This document shows, one piece after another, positions 1-8,408 of a DNA stretch of 64,000 bases. The position numbers and the translations under genes were made by a program. The stretch comes from Flavobacteriales bacterium. Lineage in GTDB: Bacteria > Bacteroidota > Bacteroidia > Flavobacteriales_F > PHOS-HE28. The notes beneath the pieces were generated by a model. The model was not told where the DNA came from. It ran no database searches and saw nothing but the letters and a program-made list of their open reading frames with translations. Every line of letters begins with the position of its first letter. Position 1 is the first letter of the stretch. The stretch lies in the NCBI GenBank assembly GCA_016710685.1, contig JADJVC010000010.1:200394-264393 (forward strand), in the 5' to 3' direction.

Positions 1-450
1 TTTGGGGTCGTACCAGCTGTCGAAGAGCTGCAGGAAGATCCACTGCGTCCATTTGTAATAGTCCGCGTTGCTGGTGCGCACCTCGCGGCTCCAATCGAAA
101 CTGAAGCCGATGCGGTCCAGTTGTTCGCGGTAGCGCGCAGCGTTCTCTTCCGTGGTTTTCGCCGGATGCTGGCCGGTCTGGATGGCGTACTGCTCGGCGG
201 GCAGGCCGAAGCTGTCGTAGCCCATGGGGTGCAGCACGTTGAATCCGCTGTGCCGCTTGTAACGCGCCACGATGTCGCTGGCGATGTAGCCGAGCGGATG
301 CCCCACGTGCAGACCGGCGCCGCTGGGGTAGGGGAACATGTCCAGCACGTAGTACTTCGGCAATGTTGTATCGTTTTCCACGCGATACGTGCCGCGCTTG
401 CGCCATTCGTCACGCCATTTCTTCTCGATCTCCGTGTGGTCGTATGCCAT
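1..450 (-). CDS. leuS: leucyl-tRNA synthetase, N-terminal part (partial)
   Basis: This is the first 150 codons of a class I leucyl-tRNA synthetase, the cytoplasmic enzyme that charges tRNA-Leu with leucine; the rest lies beyond the left edge of the window. Read on the minus strand from the ATG at 450, it shows the N-terminal Rossmann-fold signature, including the class I HIGH-type motif HVGH at about residues 48-51 within YPSGAGLHVGHPLGY, then the family-typical HPMGYDSFGLPAEQYA stretch. The start is supported by a Bacteroidota -7 element (TAAATTCG) 20 bases upstream. It is divergent from ftsX. Only the N-terminal sixth of the protein can be judged here. Confidence 0.95.
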   Translation of the reverse strand, partial: MAYDHTEIEKKWRDEWRKRGTYRVENDTTLPKYYVLDMFPYPSGAGLHVGHPLGYIASDIVARYKRHSGFNVLHPMGYDSFGLPAEQYAIQTGQHPAKTTEENAARYREQLDRIGFSFDWSREVRTSNADYYKWTQWIFLQLFDSWYDPK

Positions 451-470
451 AATTCCCCGTCAATGGTGGG

Positions 471-478
471 CGAATTTA
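471..478 (-). promoter_or_regulatory. -7 promoter element for leuS
   Basis: TAAATTCG on the minus strand matches the Bacteroidota TAnnTTYG -7 element and lies 20 bases before the leuS ATG. No convincing -33 TTTG is seen at the usual spacing. Confidence 0.5.
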
Positions 479-545
479 GCCTGCTGGACCGGGAGGCGAA
501 GGCAATGCACGATCGGCCTTGGGTAAAACCACGGAACTGCGGCAC

Positions 546-574
546 TTGCGATGCGGCTGCGCCGAATAACTTCG
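546..574 (+). promoter_or_regulatory. promoter for ftsX
   Basis: TTG at 546-548 followed after 18 bases by TAACTTCG (567-574) resembles a Bacteroidota housekeeping promoter. The ftsX ATG at 584 is only 9 bases beyond the -7 element, so the leader would be very short. Confidence 0.5.
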
Positions 575-583
575 CCGCCCAAC

Positions 584-1459
584 ATGGCCACGGAACGTTA
601 CATCAAATCGCGTACGCGCAGCAGCAATGTGGGCACCATCGTGGGTGTCACCTTGGTGCTTTTCATGCTGGGCCTGTTGGGCTTTATGCTGCTGAATGCG
701 CGTGAGCTGGAGCGGCATTTCAAAGAGAACGTGAAGGTGGACATCTACCTCAATCGCGACCTGCGCGAGGTGGACGTGATGAAATTCCGCAAGCAATTGG
801 ATGCCGGGGCATTCACGCGGGAAACACGCTACGTCACCGCGGATGAAGCCGCCGAACAGATCAAGGCGGACATGGGCGAGGATTTCTGGGGTGTGCTGGG
901 CGCGAATCCGTTGTTGCCGAGCATCGAACTGTACGTGAAAGAAGCCTACGCCATGCCGGACAGCTTGAAGGGCATCGCCGAACACCTGCGGCAAGACCCC
1001 GGTGTGCAGGAAGTGAAATACAACCCGGTGGTGGTGGAGAACATCAACGCCAACATGGGCAAGCTGCGTTGGATCTTGCTGGGCTTCAGCGCGCTGTTAT
1101 TGGTGATCGCCGTGGCGTTGATCAACAACACCATCCGCTTGGCCATCTACAGCAAGCGCTACCTCATTCGTACAATGCACTTGGTGGGTGCTACAAGTTG
1201 GTTCATCAAGCGACCATTCCTTGGCAACAGCCTTTGGCAGGGCATCGTGTCCGCCATTTTGGCCATTGGACTGTTGGTAGGGAGCATCCAGTTGATGGTG
1301 CATTGGCAGCCGGATCTCGCCACTTTGGTGCAACCTGAGCCCTTGGCAATTTTGTTGGGCGGCATCGTGGTATTGGGTCTTTTGATCTCCTTGGTCTCCA
1401 CTGCGCTGGCTGTTCGGCGCTATCTCCGTATGAACACGGACGAGCTCAACTGGACCTAA
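584..1459 (+). CDS. ftsX: cell division ABC-transporter-like permease FtsX
   Basis: A 291-residue inner-membrane protein of the FtsX family, which pairs with the FtsE ATPase to couple the divisome to control of cell-wall hydrolases. The layout is typical: a short cytoplasmic N-terminus, one membrane segment at about residues 20-40, a large periplasmic domain of about 120 residues, then three membrane segments near the C-terminus containing the family-like ALINNTIRLAIYSKR and HLVGATSWFIKRPF stretches. The ATG at 584 was chosen over one at 551 because it follows the -7 element and begins MATERYIKSRT. It leads a block with DUF3098, uppP and truB, a frequent Flavobacteriales gene order. No ftsE is in the window. 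Confidence 0.9.
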   Translation: MATERYIKSRTRSSNVGTIVGVTLVLFMLGLLGFMLLNARELERHFKENVKVDIYLNRDLREVDVMKFRKQLDAGAFTRETRYVTADEAAEQIKADMGEDFWGVLGANPLLPSIELYVKEAYAMPDSLKGIAEHLRQDPGVQEVKYNPVVVENINANMGKLRWILLGFSALLLVIAVALINNTIRLAIYSKRYLIRTMHLVGATSWFIKRPFLGNSLWQGIVSAILAIGLLVGSIQLMVHWQPDLATLVQPEPLAILLGGIVVLGLLISLVSTALAVRRYLRMNTDELNWT

Positions 1460-1464
1460 CCTCG

Positions 1465-1472
1465 TACTTTCG
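1465..1472 (+). promoter_or_regulatory. -7 promoter element before the DUF3098 gene
   Basis: TACTTTCG lies in the 32-base gap after ftsX, 19 bases before the ATG at 1492. It matches TAnnTTYG, but no -33 element is evident. Confidence 0.4.
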
Positions 1473-1491
1473 CACACTTCAAACTAAAACC

Positions 1492-1737
1492 ATGGCTGGA
1501 CGCACCGAGGAGGCAATGGCCTTCGATAGCACGAATTACAAGATGCTGCTCATCGGCATCGGCATTGTGATCTTGGGCTACATACTCATGAGCGGCGGCG
1601 GCAGCGGCGACCCCGAAGTGTTCGATGCGAAGGAGATCTTCAGTGCGCGCCGGATCACGGTGGCCCCCATCGTTTGCCTCATCGGCTATGTATTCGTCAT
1701 TTACGCCATCATGCGGAAAAGCCGCGCGGAGGAATAG
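1492..1737 (+). CDS. DUF3098 family small membrane protein
   Basis: An 81-residue protein with two predicted membrane helices (about residues 18-34 and 58-73) joined by a loop rich in glycine and acidic residues (MSGGGSGDPEVFDAKEIFS). The loop and the RRITVAPIVCLIGY stretch are typical of DUF3098, a Bacteroidota family regularly found between ftsX and uppP. No biochemical role is known to me; the position suggests a link with cell division or envelope synthesis, which is inference from synteny only. Family assignment is from remembered motif and context. Confidence 0.8.
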   Translation: MAGRTEEAMAFDSTNYKMLLIGIGIVILGYILMSGGGSGDPEVFDAKEIFSARRITVAPIVCLIGYVFVIYAIMRKSRAEE

Positions 1738-1784
1738 TTGTTCATCCATTTCACGGGGAGGCACGACGAAGTGATCTTTGATTT

Positions 1785-1830
1785 GTGATTGGTTGATGGT
1801 GATTAGTGATTGGACAGCTGCCGAGCGCCC
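1785..1830 (+). repeat. GTGATTGG-type repeat unit
   Basis: This intergenic stretch (GTGATTGG..GGTGATTAGTGATTGGACAGCTGCCGA) closely matches the left arm of the inverted repeat at 14156 and its downstream GACGGCTGCCGACCG sequence, over about 46 bases. It is followed at about 1868-1900 by a short CTCCGTGTCTCCGTGTCTCTG periodicity. The rest of the 1738-1915 gap holds no recognisable gene. Confidence 0.65.
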
Positions 1831-1915
1831 TCTGCAGCCTGACAACCGACAACTATTCCTCTGTGCAACTCCGTGTCTCCGTGTCTCTGTGGTATAATCC
1901 TCCTCCCTCCCTCTC

Positions 1916-2704
1916 ATGACCATCCTTCAAGCCATCATTATTGCCATCGTTGAGGGCCTTACCGAATTCCTGCCCATCAGCAGCACAGGCCACATGGTGA
2001 TCGTGCAGGCGCTTCTCGGTCTGGAGCCCACGGAATTCACCAAGGCCTTCATGGTGAACATCCAGTTCGGTGCTATCCTTTCTGTAGTCGTGCTGTATTG
2101 GAAACGCTTCTTCCGTTCCATGGATTTCTACTGGAAATTGCTGGTGGCCTTCATCCCGGCGGCGATTTTCGGCTTGCTTCTCGGCGAATACATCGACCTG
2201 TTGCTGGAAAATGTAGTGGTGGTTGCCGTTGCGCTGTTGCTTGGCGGTATCGTACTGCTGTTCGTTGACAAATGGTTCCAGCCGCGGGGCGTGGACGATG
2301 TGAACTATCCGCGGGCATTCGGCATCGGCCTGTTCCAGTGCTTGGCCATGATCCCAGGCGTATCGCGGTCGGCGGCCACCATTATTGGCGGCATGTCCTT
2401 CGGGCTCACGCGAAAGAACGCGGCGGAGTTCTCATTTTTCCTGGCGGTGCCCACCATGGCCGCGGCCTCGGGCTACAAGTTGCTGCAGAGCTGGCAGGCC
2501 GATCATGAAATTTTCACCGCCGACCACTTGGGCATCCTGCTGTTGGGCAACGTGGTCGCATTCATCACGGCTTTGTTGGCCATTCGGTCCTTCGTGGGCT
2601 TTTTGACGCGGCATGGCTTCCGGGCCTTCGGTTGGTACCGCATTGTGGTGGGCATTATCCTGCTGGTTTTGCTGGCGCTGAAAGTGCCGCTCAGCATGGC
2701 ATGA
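1916..2704 (+). CDS. uppP: undecaprenyl-diphosphatase UppP (BacA)
   Basis: A 262-residue polytopic inner-membrane phosphatase that converts undecaprenyl diphosphate to undecaprenyl phosphate, recycling the lipid carrier for peptidoglycan and polysaccharide synthesis. Both family signatures are present: the N-terminal EGLTEFLPISSTGHM (residues about 12-26), which carries the glutamates of the active site, and PGVSRSAATIIGG around residue 150, which holds the catalytic arginine/serine motif. Length is normal. Its TGA overlaps the ATG of truB (ATGA at 2701-2704), indicating translational coupling. Confers bacitracin tolerance in other bacteria when abundant. Confidence 0.95.
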   Translation: MTILQAIIIAIVEGLTEFLPISSTGHMVIVQALLGLEPTEFTKAFMVNIQFGAILSVVVLYWKRFFRSMDFYWKLLVAFIPAAIFGLLLGEYIDLLLENVVVVAVALLLGGIVLLFVDKWFQPRGVDDVNYPRAFGIGLFQCLAMIPGVSRSAATIIGGMSFGLTRKNAAEFSFFLAVPTMAAASGYKLLQSWQADHEIFTADHLGILLLGNVVAFITALLAIRSFVGFLTRHGFRAFGWYRIVVGIILLVLLALKVPLSMA

Positions 2705-3459
2705 GCCAGGCGGAGGTTTCAGGAGCCTTGGACCCCGAGAAAGGGGCGGTCATGCTGGTCGACAAGCCGGTGGGCTGGACCAGCTTCAACGTGGTGAGCA
2801 AGGTGCGTAAAACACTGCGGAAGCTTTGCGGCCACCGGGTAAAGGTGGGCCATGCCGGCACGCTGGACCCTTTGGCGAGCGGGCTTTTAGTGATCGGTAC
2901 AGGCAGTTGCACCAAGCAGCTCCAAACCTTGGCCGACGAGGACAAGCGCTACGTCGCGGTACTGCGGCTCGGGCAGACCACCGCCAGCTACGATTCGGAG
3001 ATGCCGGTAGAAATAGAGCAGCCTTGGGCGCACCTCGGCGTGGCCGAAGTGCAGGCCGTGCTGCCGCAATTCACCGGTGCCATCATGCAGCGCCCACCGG
3101 ATTTTTCCGCCAAACGCTTTGAAGGTGAACGGGCCTACCACCTGGCCCGCAAAGGCGAGCATGTAGACCTGCCGCCGGTCGCGCTTACCGTCCACAGCAT
3201 CGAGCTAATTGGTTTCCAAGGTCCGGAGGTCACGTTGGACGTGCATTGCAGCAAGGGCACCTACCTGCGCTCCTTGGCGCACGACATCGGCCAAGCGCTC
3301 GGCTGTGGCGCGCATTTGTCGGCCCTGAGGCGCACCGCAAGCGGAAATCTGCAGGTGGGCGATGCCCGCACGCCGGAGCAGTGGTCTGAATGGTTCGATG
3401 AATGGGTGCTAACACGGAATACCCCGTTGGGAGTGCCCGCTTGGCCTAAGGAAGTGTAG
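2701..3459 (+). CDS. truB: tRNA pseudouridine(55) synthase TruB
   Basis: A 252-residue pseudouridine synthase that isomerises U55 in the T-loop of tRNAs. The catalytic motif GHAGTLDPLASGLL, with the active-site aspartate in LDP, lies near residues 46-59, and KGTYLRSLAHDIG near the C-terminal third is also characteristic. The start ATG at 2701 overlaps the uppP stop, so the two are cotranslated. The protein is compact, with little beyond the catalytic domain. No anomalies. Confidence 0.95.
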   Translation: MSQAEVSGALDPEKGAVMLVDKPVGWTSFNVVSKVRKTLRKLCGHRVKVGHAGTLDPLASGLLVIGTGSCTKQLQTLADEDKRYVAVLRLGQTTASYDSEMPVEIEQPWAHLGVAEVQAVLPQFTGAIMQRPPDFSAKRFEGERAYHLARKGEHVDLPPVALTVHSIELIGFQGPEVTLDVHCSKGTYLRSLAHDIGQALGCGAHLSALRRTASGNLQVGDARTPEQWSEWFDEWVLTRNTPLGVPAWPKEV

Positions 3460-3487
3460 TTTTCAACACACCGGCCCCGGATCGCTG

Positions 3488-3495
3488 TATCTTCG
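3488..3495 (+). promoter_or_regulatory. -7 promoter element for queA
   Basis: TATCTTCG, a TAnnTTYG match, 41 bases before the queA ATG. A TTTTC stretch lies about 23 bases further upstream. Confidence 0.45.
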
Positions 3496-3536
3496 CGGCC
3501 CCAAATCCAAAAGGGCCCGTAAGCCCCAGCCATTCC

Positions 3537-4586
3537 ATGAAGCTCACCTCATTCAAGTTCGAAGTCCCCAAAGAACTCATCGCCCTGTACCCCACCAAAG
3601 ACCGCGACGGCGCGAAGTTGATGGTTATGGACCGCAAAACAGGCAAGATCGAGCACAAGAAATTCAAGAACGTCCTCGACTATTTCGATGAGGGCGACAC
3701 CTTCGTGGTGAACGACACCAAGGTATTTCCGGCCCGCATGTGGGGCAACAAGGAAAAGACCGGCGCCAAGATCGAGGTGTTCCTGCTGCGCGAACTCAAC
3801 CGCGAAAGCCTGCTGTGGGACGTGGTTGTAGATCCCGCCCGCAAGATCCGCATCGGCAACAAGCTGTATTTCGGAAAGGACGATGAGCTGGTCGCCGAAG
3901 TGATCGACAACACCACCAGCCGTGGCCGCACGCTGCGTTTCCTGTTCGACGGCAGCTACGAGGAATTCAAGCGTACCATCACCGAGATGGGCGAAACGCC
4001 GCTGCCGCACTACATCAAGCGCGACCTGGAAGCCAGTGATGCGGACCGGTACCAGACCATCTACGCCCAACATGAAGGGGCCGTGGCCGCGCCTACCGCA
4101 GGCATCCACTTCAGCCGCGAGATCATGAAGCGCGCCGAGCTCAAGGGCATCAACTTCGCTCCGGTAACCTTGCACGTGGGTTTGGGCACCTTCCGCCCTG
4201 TAGAGGTGGAGGACCTCACCAAGCACAAGATGGACAGCGAGCAGGTGGTGATCGGTCAAAAGGCCTGTGACATCATCAACGCCAGCAAGGACGCCAAAAA
4301 GCATGTGTGCTGTGTGGGCACAACCACCATGCGTGCCATCGAAAGCAGCGCCAGCACGGACCATCACATCAAGCCCTACAACGGCTGGACCAACAAGTTC
4401 ATCTTCCCACCGTACGATTTCGGCGTGGCGGACCGTATGATCACCAACTTCCACATGCCCGAAAGCACGTTGCTGATGATGGTGGCGGCCTTCGGCGGCT
4501 ACGACCACGTGTGGAACGCGTACAAAGTGGCGATGAAGGAGAAGTACCGCTTCTTCAGCTATGGGGACGCGATGTTGATCATCTGA
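3537..4586 (+). CDS. queA: S-adenosylmethionine:tRNA ribosyltransferase-isomerase QueA
   Basis: A 349-residue QueA, which transfers and isomerises the ribosyl group of SAM onto 7-aminomethyl-7-deazaguanine in tRNA to give epoxyqueuosine. Recognisable segments include VVNDTKVFPARM near residue 60, GETPLPHYIKR near residue 155, AAPTAGIHFS near residue 185, and VTLHVGLGTFRPV near residue 210. The C-terminal NFHMPESTLLMMVAAF is also diagnostic. Length is normal. The same gene follows truB in many Flavobacteriales. No other queuosine gene is in the window. Confidence 0.95.
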   Translation: MKLTSFKFEVPKELIALYPTKDRDGAKLMVMDRKTGKIEHKKFKNVLDYFDEGDTFVVNDTKVFPARMWGNKEKTGAKIEVFLLRELNRESLLWDVVVDPARKIRIGNKLYFGKDDELVAEVIDNTTSRGRTLRFLFDGSYEEFKRTITEMGETPLPHYIKRDLEASDADRYQTIYAQHEGAVAAPTAGIHFSREIMKRAELKGINFAPVTLHVGLGTFRPVEVEDLTKHKMDSEQVVIGQKACDIINASKDAKKHVCCVGTTTMRAIESSASTDHHIKPYNGWTNKFIFPPYDFGVADRMITNFHMPESTLLMMVAAFGGYDHVWNAYKVAMKEKYRFFSYGDAMLII

Positions 4587-4595
4587 GGTTTATTT

Positions 4596-4635
4596 AACCG
4601 CAACGGCGCTACGACGCAACGGGAACGCAACGTTG
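4596..4635 (+). repeat. CGCAACG-unit repeat
   Basis: The short gap between queA and ispD holds three spaced CGCAACG units (ACCGCAACGG, ACGCAACGGG, ACGCAACG). The same unit recurs at 42407-42499, about 57190-57228 and about 62168. Function unknown. Confidence 0.55.
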
Positions 4636-4655
4636 GGGCCTGAATTCGGTACCTG

Positions 4656-5318
4656 ATGAAACGTTCTGCGATTATTGTTGCTGGTGGCGTTGGCAAGCGC
4701 ATGGGAAGTGCCGTGCCCAAGCAGTTCCTGTTGCTTGCGGGAAAGCCGGTGCTTTGCCACACCATTACGGCCTTTCACCGCTTCGATTCGGCCATGCAGC
4801 TCATCGTGGTGTTGCCCAAAGAACAGATCGAGATCTGGCGAGCACTTTGTATCGGCCATGGCATTACCCTAGAACACACCGTTGTTGCCGGCGGCGCTGA
4901 GCGTTTTCATTCCGTTCGGGAGGGATTGATGAAAGTGAAGCACGATGGTCTGGTGGCAGTGCATGATGGTGTGCGGCCGTTGGTGAGCGTGGAGCTGATC
5001 GAACGTTGCTTCGTCGCCGCTTCAGCTCACGATGCTGCCATACCCGTTGTGCCCATCGGCTCCTCTGTCCGGGAGGTGAACGGTGATTCCTCCCACGCGC
5101 TGGACCGCTCAGCGCTGCGCATTGTGCAAACGCCACAATGCTTCGCGGTGCCGCTGCTCCGGAGGGCCTTCGAATTGCCTTACGATCCGGCTTTTACGGA
5201 TGAGGCAACGCTGGTTGAGCGCACCGGAACCTCCATACATCTGGTGGAGGGTGAAGAGCGGAACCTAAAGCTGACCACACCGGAAGATCTAAGGGTGGCT
5301 AAGGGCTTTCTTGGATAG
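4656..5318 (+). CDS. ispD: 2-C-methyl-D-erythritol 4-phosphate cytidylyltransferase IspD
   Basis: A 220-residue nucleotidyltransferase of the non-mevalonate isoprenoid pathway, joining CTP and MEP to give CDP-methylerythritol. The N-terminal AIIVAGGVGKRMGSAVPKQF holds the nucleotide-binding glycines and lysine; VAVHDGVRPLVS (about residues 101-112) and the C-terminal TDEATLVERTG and NLKLTTPEDL are family signatures. Length is normal. Its presence implies the organism uses the MEP pathway, which would feed the polyprenyl synthase at 9574. Confidence 0.93.
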   Translation: MKRSAIIVAGGVGKRMGSAVPKQFLLLAGKPVLCHTITAFHRFDSAMQLIVVLPKEQIEIWRALCIGHGITLEHTVVAGGAERFHSVREGLMKVKHDGLVAVHDGVRPLVSVELIERCFVAASAHDAAIPVVPIGSSVREVNGDSSHALDRSALRIVQTPQCFAVPLLRRAFELPYDPAFTDEATLVERTGTSIHLVEGEERNLKLTTPEDLRVAKGFLG

Positions 5319-5479
5319 CACACCCAGCCGTTCCGGAGCGAAAAGAATAATACCAAATCCCGTTCTCGTCTATATTCGTTGCAAGTTCATACCCGACTTC
5401 AGTGGAACTAGATGCGAGGTTCCGGTCGGTGTTTTTCTGTAAGTATCGCATCGAATCATGCATATGTTGAATGATTTCA

Positions 5480-6196
5480 ATGAAGCAAGTATTGCTCGGG
5501 ATAGTCGCAGTCACCATGGTGGCGTGTGCTCCCAAGGTGCGGACCACATTAGCTAAGACCTATCCTACGTTGGATTTCAAGCAGGAAGTTACAGTGATCG
5601 GCATTTCCGAAGAAGTACCACAGGATGCCATCGTGATCGGGTCCGTGAAAGTGGGTGATTCCGGCTTTTCAACCAATTGCGGTTGGGACGTAGTGATTGA
5701 GAAAGCGAAGATGGAGGCCCGGAAGGCGGGGGGCAACGCATTGAAGATCACGGAGCACAAACCACCGAAATTGATGGGCAGCTCTTGTGATAAAATCACG
5801 GCCACTATACTGAAGATCCAGGATGTCGAGGTCTTGAAGCTGTTGGAGGAGAATGAAGATCCCATCGTGGACAGCACCTGGAATTACGCCAAGCTGTACG
5901 TCTACAGACCGCGTGGCATTGGACCGCTCGTGGGTTATGACCTCTATCTGGGCGATTCAGTGATCTGTAGGGTAAAGAACAAGTCCAAGTACGAGATCAA
6001 CATCACCAAAAGGGGGTACAACAGCTTGTGGGCCAAAACAGAAGCAAAGTCGGAGGTGCCGATCGATATTCAATTTGGCCGGGAGTACTATTTGAAGTGT
6101 ACAGTTGTGGTGGGGGTGATGGTCGGCCACCCGAAATTGCAATTGGTGGACCGCACGCAAGGAAAGGCCGACTATGATTCGATCAAAACCAAATGA
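5480..6196 (+). CDS. predicted lipoprotein with DUF2846-like C-terminal domain
   Basis: A 238-residue exported protein if started at the second ATG (5480); an alternative ATG lies at 5471. A lipobox ends at Cys16 (VTMVAC), so it is probably a lipoprotein. The first half contains a conserved-looking region with a TNCGWD motif and alternating acidic residues; the second half (LYVYRPRG...GYDLYLGDSVICRV) resembles DUF2846, a beta-rich domain of unknown role. The ATGA overlap with the next gene (6193-6196) suggests the pair is coexpressed and may form an envelope unit. No function is assigned. The 152-base gap upstream shows no clear promoter. Confidence 0.6.
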   Translation: MKQVLLGIVAVTMVACAPKVRTTLAKTYPTLDFKQEVTVIGISEEVPQDAIVIGSVKVGDSGFSTNCGWDVVIEKAKMEARKAGGNALKITEHKPPKLMGSSCDKITATILKIQDVEVLKLLEENEDPIVDSTWNYAKLYVYRPRGIGPLVGYDLYLGDSVICRVKNKSKYEINITKRGYNSLWAKTEAKSEVPIDIQFGREYYLKCTVVVGVMVGHPKLQLVDRTQGKADYDSIKTK

Positions 6197-7077
6197 AATT
6201 CACCGTTGTTCTTATTTTATTGGTGTTGGCTACGAACAACCTGGTCGTGGGGCAAGACCTGATCGTGACATCCAATGGCGATTCCCTGAATTGCAAGATC
6301 ACCAAGATCAAGAACGACTTCACCTACTTCACCTTCAAGTACGAAGGTGAAGTGCGGAACACGCTTTTGGCCACGGATCAGATCAAGTATTTGAAAAAGG
6401 GTTTTTACGAGTTGGCCGATGTTCTGCCGGAACAGGTACGCAAATATGACGGGGACTATGATAAATTCAGGATCGCTGCTTCCGGGGGATGGAGCCATCG
6501 GACCGCGAGGATCAGTGATGAGATACCTCCTGCTTTTAAGGACTACATCAAGAAGCTGAAGTCGGGGTATCACTTAGGCGGAGATGCAACTTATTTTGCA
6601 TCGGAGTTTGTAGGGGTTGGATTGAAATATTCCAGATACAGGGCGAAGAGCCATTTGAGCTATTTGTATGTGGTTGATACCATCACGGGTCAAACGGCTC
6701 CGGGGAACCTTTCGGAGGATATAACGATCCAGTATTTCGCACCAGCGGTATACATGCGATTTAATTCCAAGAACAAGAAGACACAGGTCATCACGGATCT
6801 GTCCATGGGCTACCTTAGCTACAAGGACGAGGTGAATGACCTCGGCAAATTGACGGTGCGCGGAAGCACGGTCGGCTTGTCTTGGGGCATCGGCGCCGAC
6901 TTTTCCATTGACCCGGACCTGAGCCTTGGCTTTTCGTTCACCTACTTGATCGGAGCACTGAGTAAATATGATGTCGACGATGGAAACGAAACGGCCACCA
7001 TTCAGCTGGAAAATGGCAACTACGAGGGTCTTTCAAGGATCGACCTTTCGGCGGGATTGCGGTGGTATTTGAAATGA
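6193..7077 (+). CDS. predicted outer-membrane beta-barrel protein
   Basis: A 294-residue protein with an N-terminal signal peptide (VVLILLVLATNNLVVGQ, cleavage about residue 20), a short soluble N-terminal part (DLIVTSNGDSLNCKITKI, a motif common in Bacteroidota exported proteins), and a C-terminal region of alternating beta strands ending LSAGLRWYLK, typical of an outer-membrane barrel terminus. It is translationally coupled to the lipoprotein upstream. The specific function is not recognised. Confidence 0.6.
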   Translation: MKFTVVLILLVLATNNLVVGQDLIVTSNGDSLNCKITKIKNDFTYFTFKYEGEVRNTLLATDQIKYLKKGFYELADVLPEQVRKYDGDYDKFRIAASGGWSHRTARISDEIPPAFKDYIKKLKSGYHLGGDATYFASEFVGVGLKYSRYRAKSHLSYLYVVDTITGQTAPGNLSEDITIQYFAPAVYMRFNSKNKKTQVITDLSMGYLSYKDEVNDLGKLTVRGSTVGLSWGIGADFSIDPDLSLGFSFTYLIGALSKYDVDDGNETATIQLENGNYEGLSRIDLSAGLRWYLK

Positions 7078-7130
7078 GTTGCTGTTGAAGCGCACCTCTG
7101 ATCCCTACCGATCGTCCGCGCTGCAGGGAC

Positions 7131-7164
7131 TTTGCTCCACCCACCCCACAAACCCCGACCTTTG
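7131..7164 (+). promoter_or_regulatory. promoter for rlmN
   Basis: TTTG at 7131-7134, a 22-base spacer, then GACCTTTG at 7157-7164 fit the Bacteroidota -33/-7 pattern with one deviation (G for T). The rlmN ATG is at 7169, so the transcript may be essentially leaderless. Confidence 0.5.
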
Positions 7165-7168
7165 CACC

Positions 7169-8263
7169 ATGAACGCCAAGCCTATTGACCTGCGTGAACT
7201 TTCCAAAGAGGAAGTCACCGCCCTTGTTGCCGAGCTGGGCGAGAAGCCCTACCGCGCCGCGCAGGTGTGGGAGTGGCTTTGGAAAACGCATGCGCCTTCC
7301 ATCGAAGGGATGAGCAACCTCTCGAAGGACTTCCGGGCGAAACTGGCTGAGCGCGCCGTGTTACGTCCGCTGGTGATCGCGGAGGAGCAGAAGAGCAACG
7401 ACGGCACCATCAAATGCGCGTTCCGCACTTGGGATGGCCATATTGTGGAAAGCGTGCTGATCCCCACGGAAAAGCGCATCACCGCCTGTGTGAGCTCGCA
7501 GATCGGTTGCAGCTTGGATTGCGACTTTTGTGCGACGGGCAAACTAAAAAGGGTGCGCAACCTCACCGCCGGGGAGATCGTGGACCAAGTGGTGCAGATC
7601 GCGCGCATGGCCGAGGAGCACTTGAAGCGTCCGCTCACCAACATCGTTTACATGGGCATGGGCGAGCCGCTGCTGAATTATGACAACACCATGCGAAGCG
7701 CCGAACGCATCAACGCCGAAGACGGCCTTGGCATGAGCTATCGCCGCATTACAGTGAGCACGGCTGGCCTCGCCAAGCAGATCCGCCAGCTCGGCGACGA
7801 TGGCGCGAAATTCAATCTCGCCCTTTCGCTGCACGCCGCCACCGATGAGAAGCGCAGCAGCATGATGCCGATCAACGACAGCAACAACCTCGGCGATCTG
7901 CTTTGCGCGTTGCGCCATTACACAAGCCGCACGCGAAAGGACGTCACCTTCGAGTACATCCTCTTCAAGGACTTCAACGATTCACTGGAGGACGCGCGCG
8001 ACTTGGTGCGCATCTGCAGCAAAGTGGATGCGAAGGTGAACCTGATCGAGTATAACGCCACCGATGACGGGCGTTATCAGCGCACGCCGTTCGAGCAAGC
8101 GTTGAAGTTCCAGAATTACTTGGAGGGCAAGGGCATCACGGCGCGCATCCGCCGCAGCCGCGGGCGCGACATTGATGCAGCCTGCGGGCAGTTGGCCAAT
8201 AAGAACGAGCCGGCGGTTGCTGGCGGAGAACGGGTGATGAAGCCGGTTCAGAAGATTAGCTGA
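7169..8263 (+). CDS. rlmN: dual-specificity RNA methyltransferase RlmN
   Basis: A 364-residue radical SAM enzyme that methylates C2 of A2503 in 23S rRNA and A37 in some tRNAs. The 4Fe-4S motif CSLDCDFC is near residue 115, the SAM-binding MGMGEPLLNYDN near residue 160, and the C-terminal GRDIDAACGQL carries the conserved cysteine needed to resolve the methylated intermediate. The ATG at 7169 was preferred over an upstream in-frame codon because it follows the CTTTG element and matches the family N-terminus. Confidence 0.95.
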   Translation: MNAKPIDLRELSKEEVTALVAELGEKPYRAAQVWEWLWKTHAPSIEGMSNLSKDFRAKLAERAVLRPLVIAEEQKSNDGTIKCAFRTWDGHIVESVLIPTEKRITACVSSQIGCSLDCDFCATGKLKRVRNLTAGEIVDQVVQIARMAEEHLKRPLTNIVYMGMGEPLLNYDNTMRSAERINAEDGLGMSYRRITVSTAGLAKQIRQLGDDGAKFNLALSLHAATDEKRSSMMPINDSNNLGDLLCALRHYTSRTRKDVTFEYILFKDFNDSLEDARDLVRICSKVDAKVNLIEYNATDDGRYQRTPFEQALKFQNYLEGKGITARIRRSRGRDIDAACGQLANKNEPAVAGGERVMKPVQKIS

Positions 8264-8333
8264 TGAAAATTCGAGCTTCCAGAAACGTCGTAGAAGCCGA
8301 TATTTTCGCAAGTTTCGCGGATCCGCAAATTGC

Positions 8334-8381
8334 TAATTCCTAATTTCCGACAAGCCACTCGGCAGTCGGAATTAGGAATTA
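8334..8381. repeat. AATTCCTAATT hairpin element
   Basis: An inverted repeat (TAATTCCTAATTTCCGAC ... GTCGGAATTAGGAATTA) forms a stem of 17 pairs with one bulge and a 13-base loop, 70 bases after rlmN. A second copy of the same design is at 39693-39765. It could act as a transcript 3' hairpin or be a small mobile repeat. Confidence 0.75.
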
Positions 8382-8408
8382 GAAATCAGGAATTAACTAA
8401 TCCACCTG

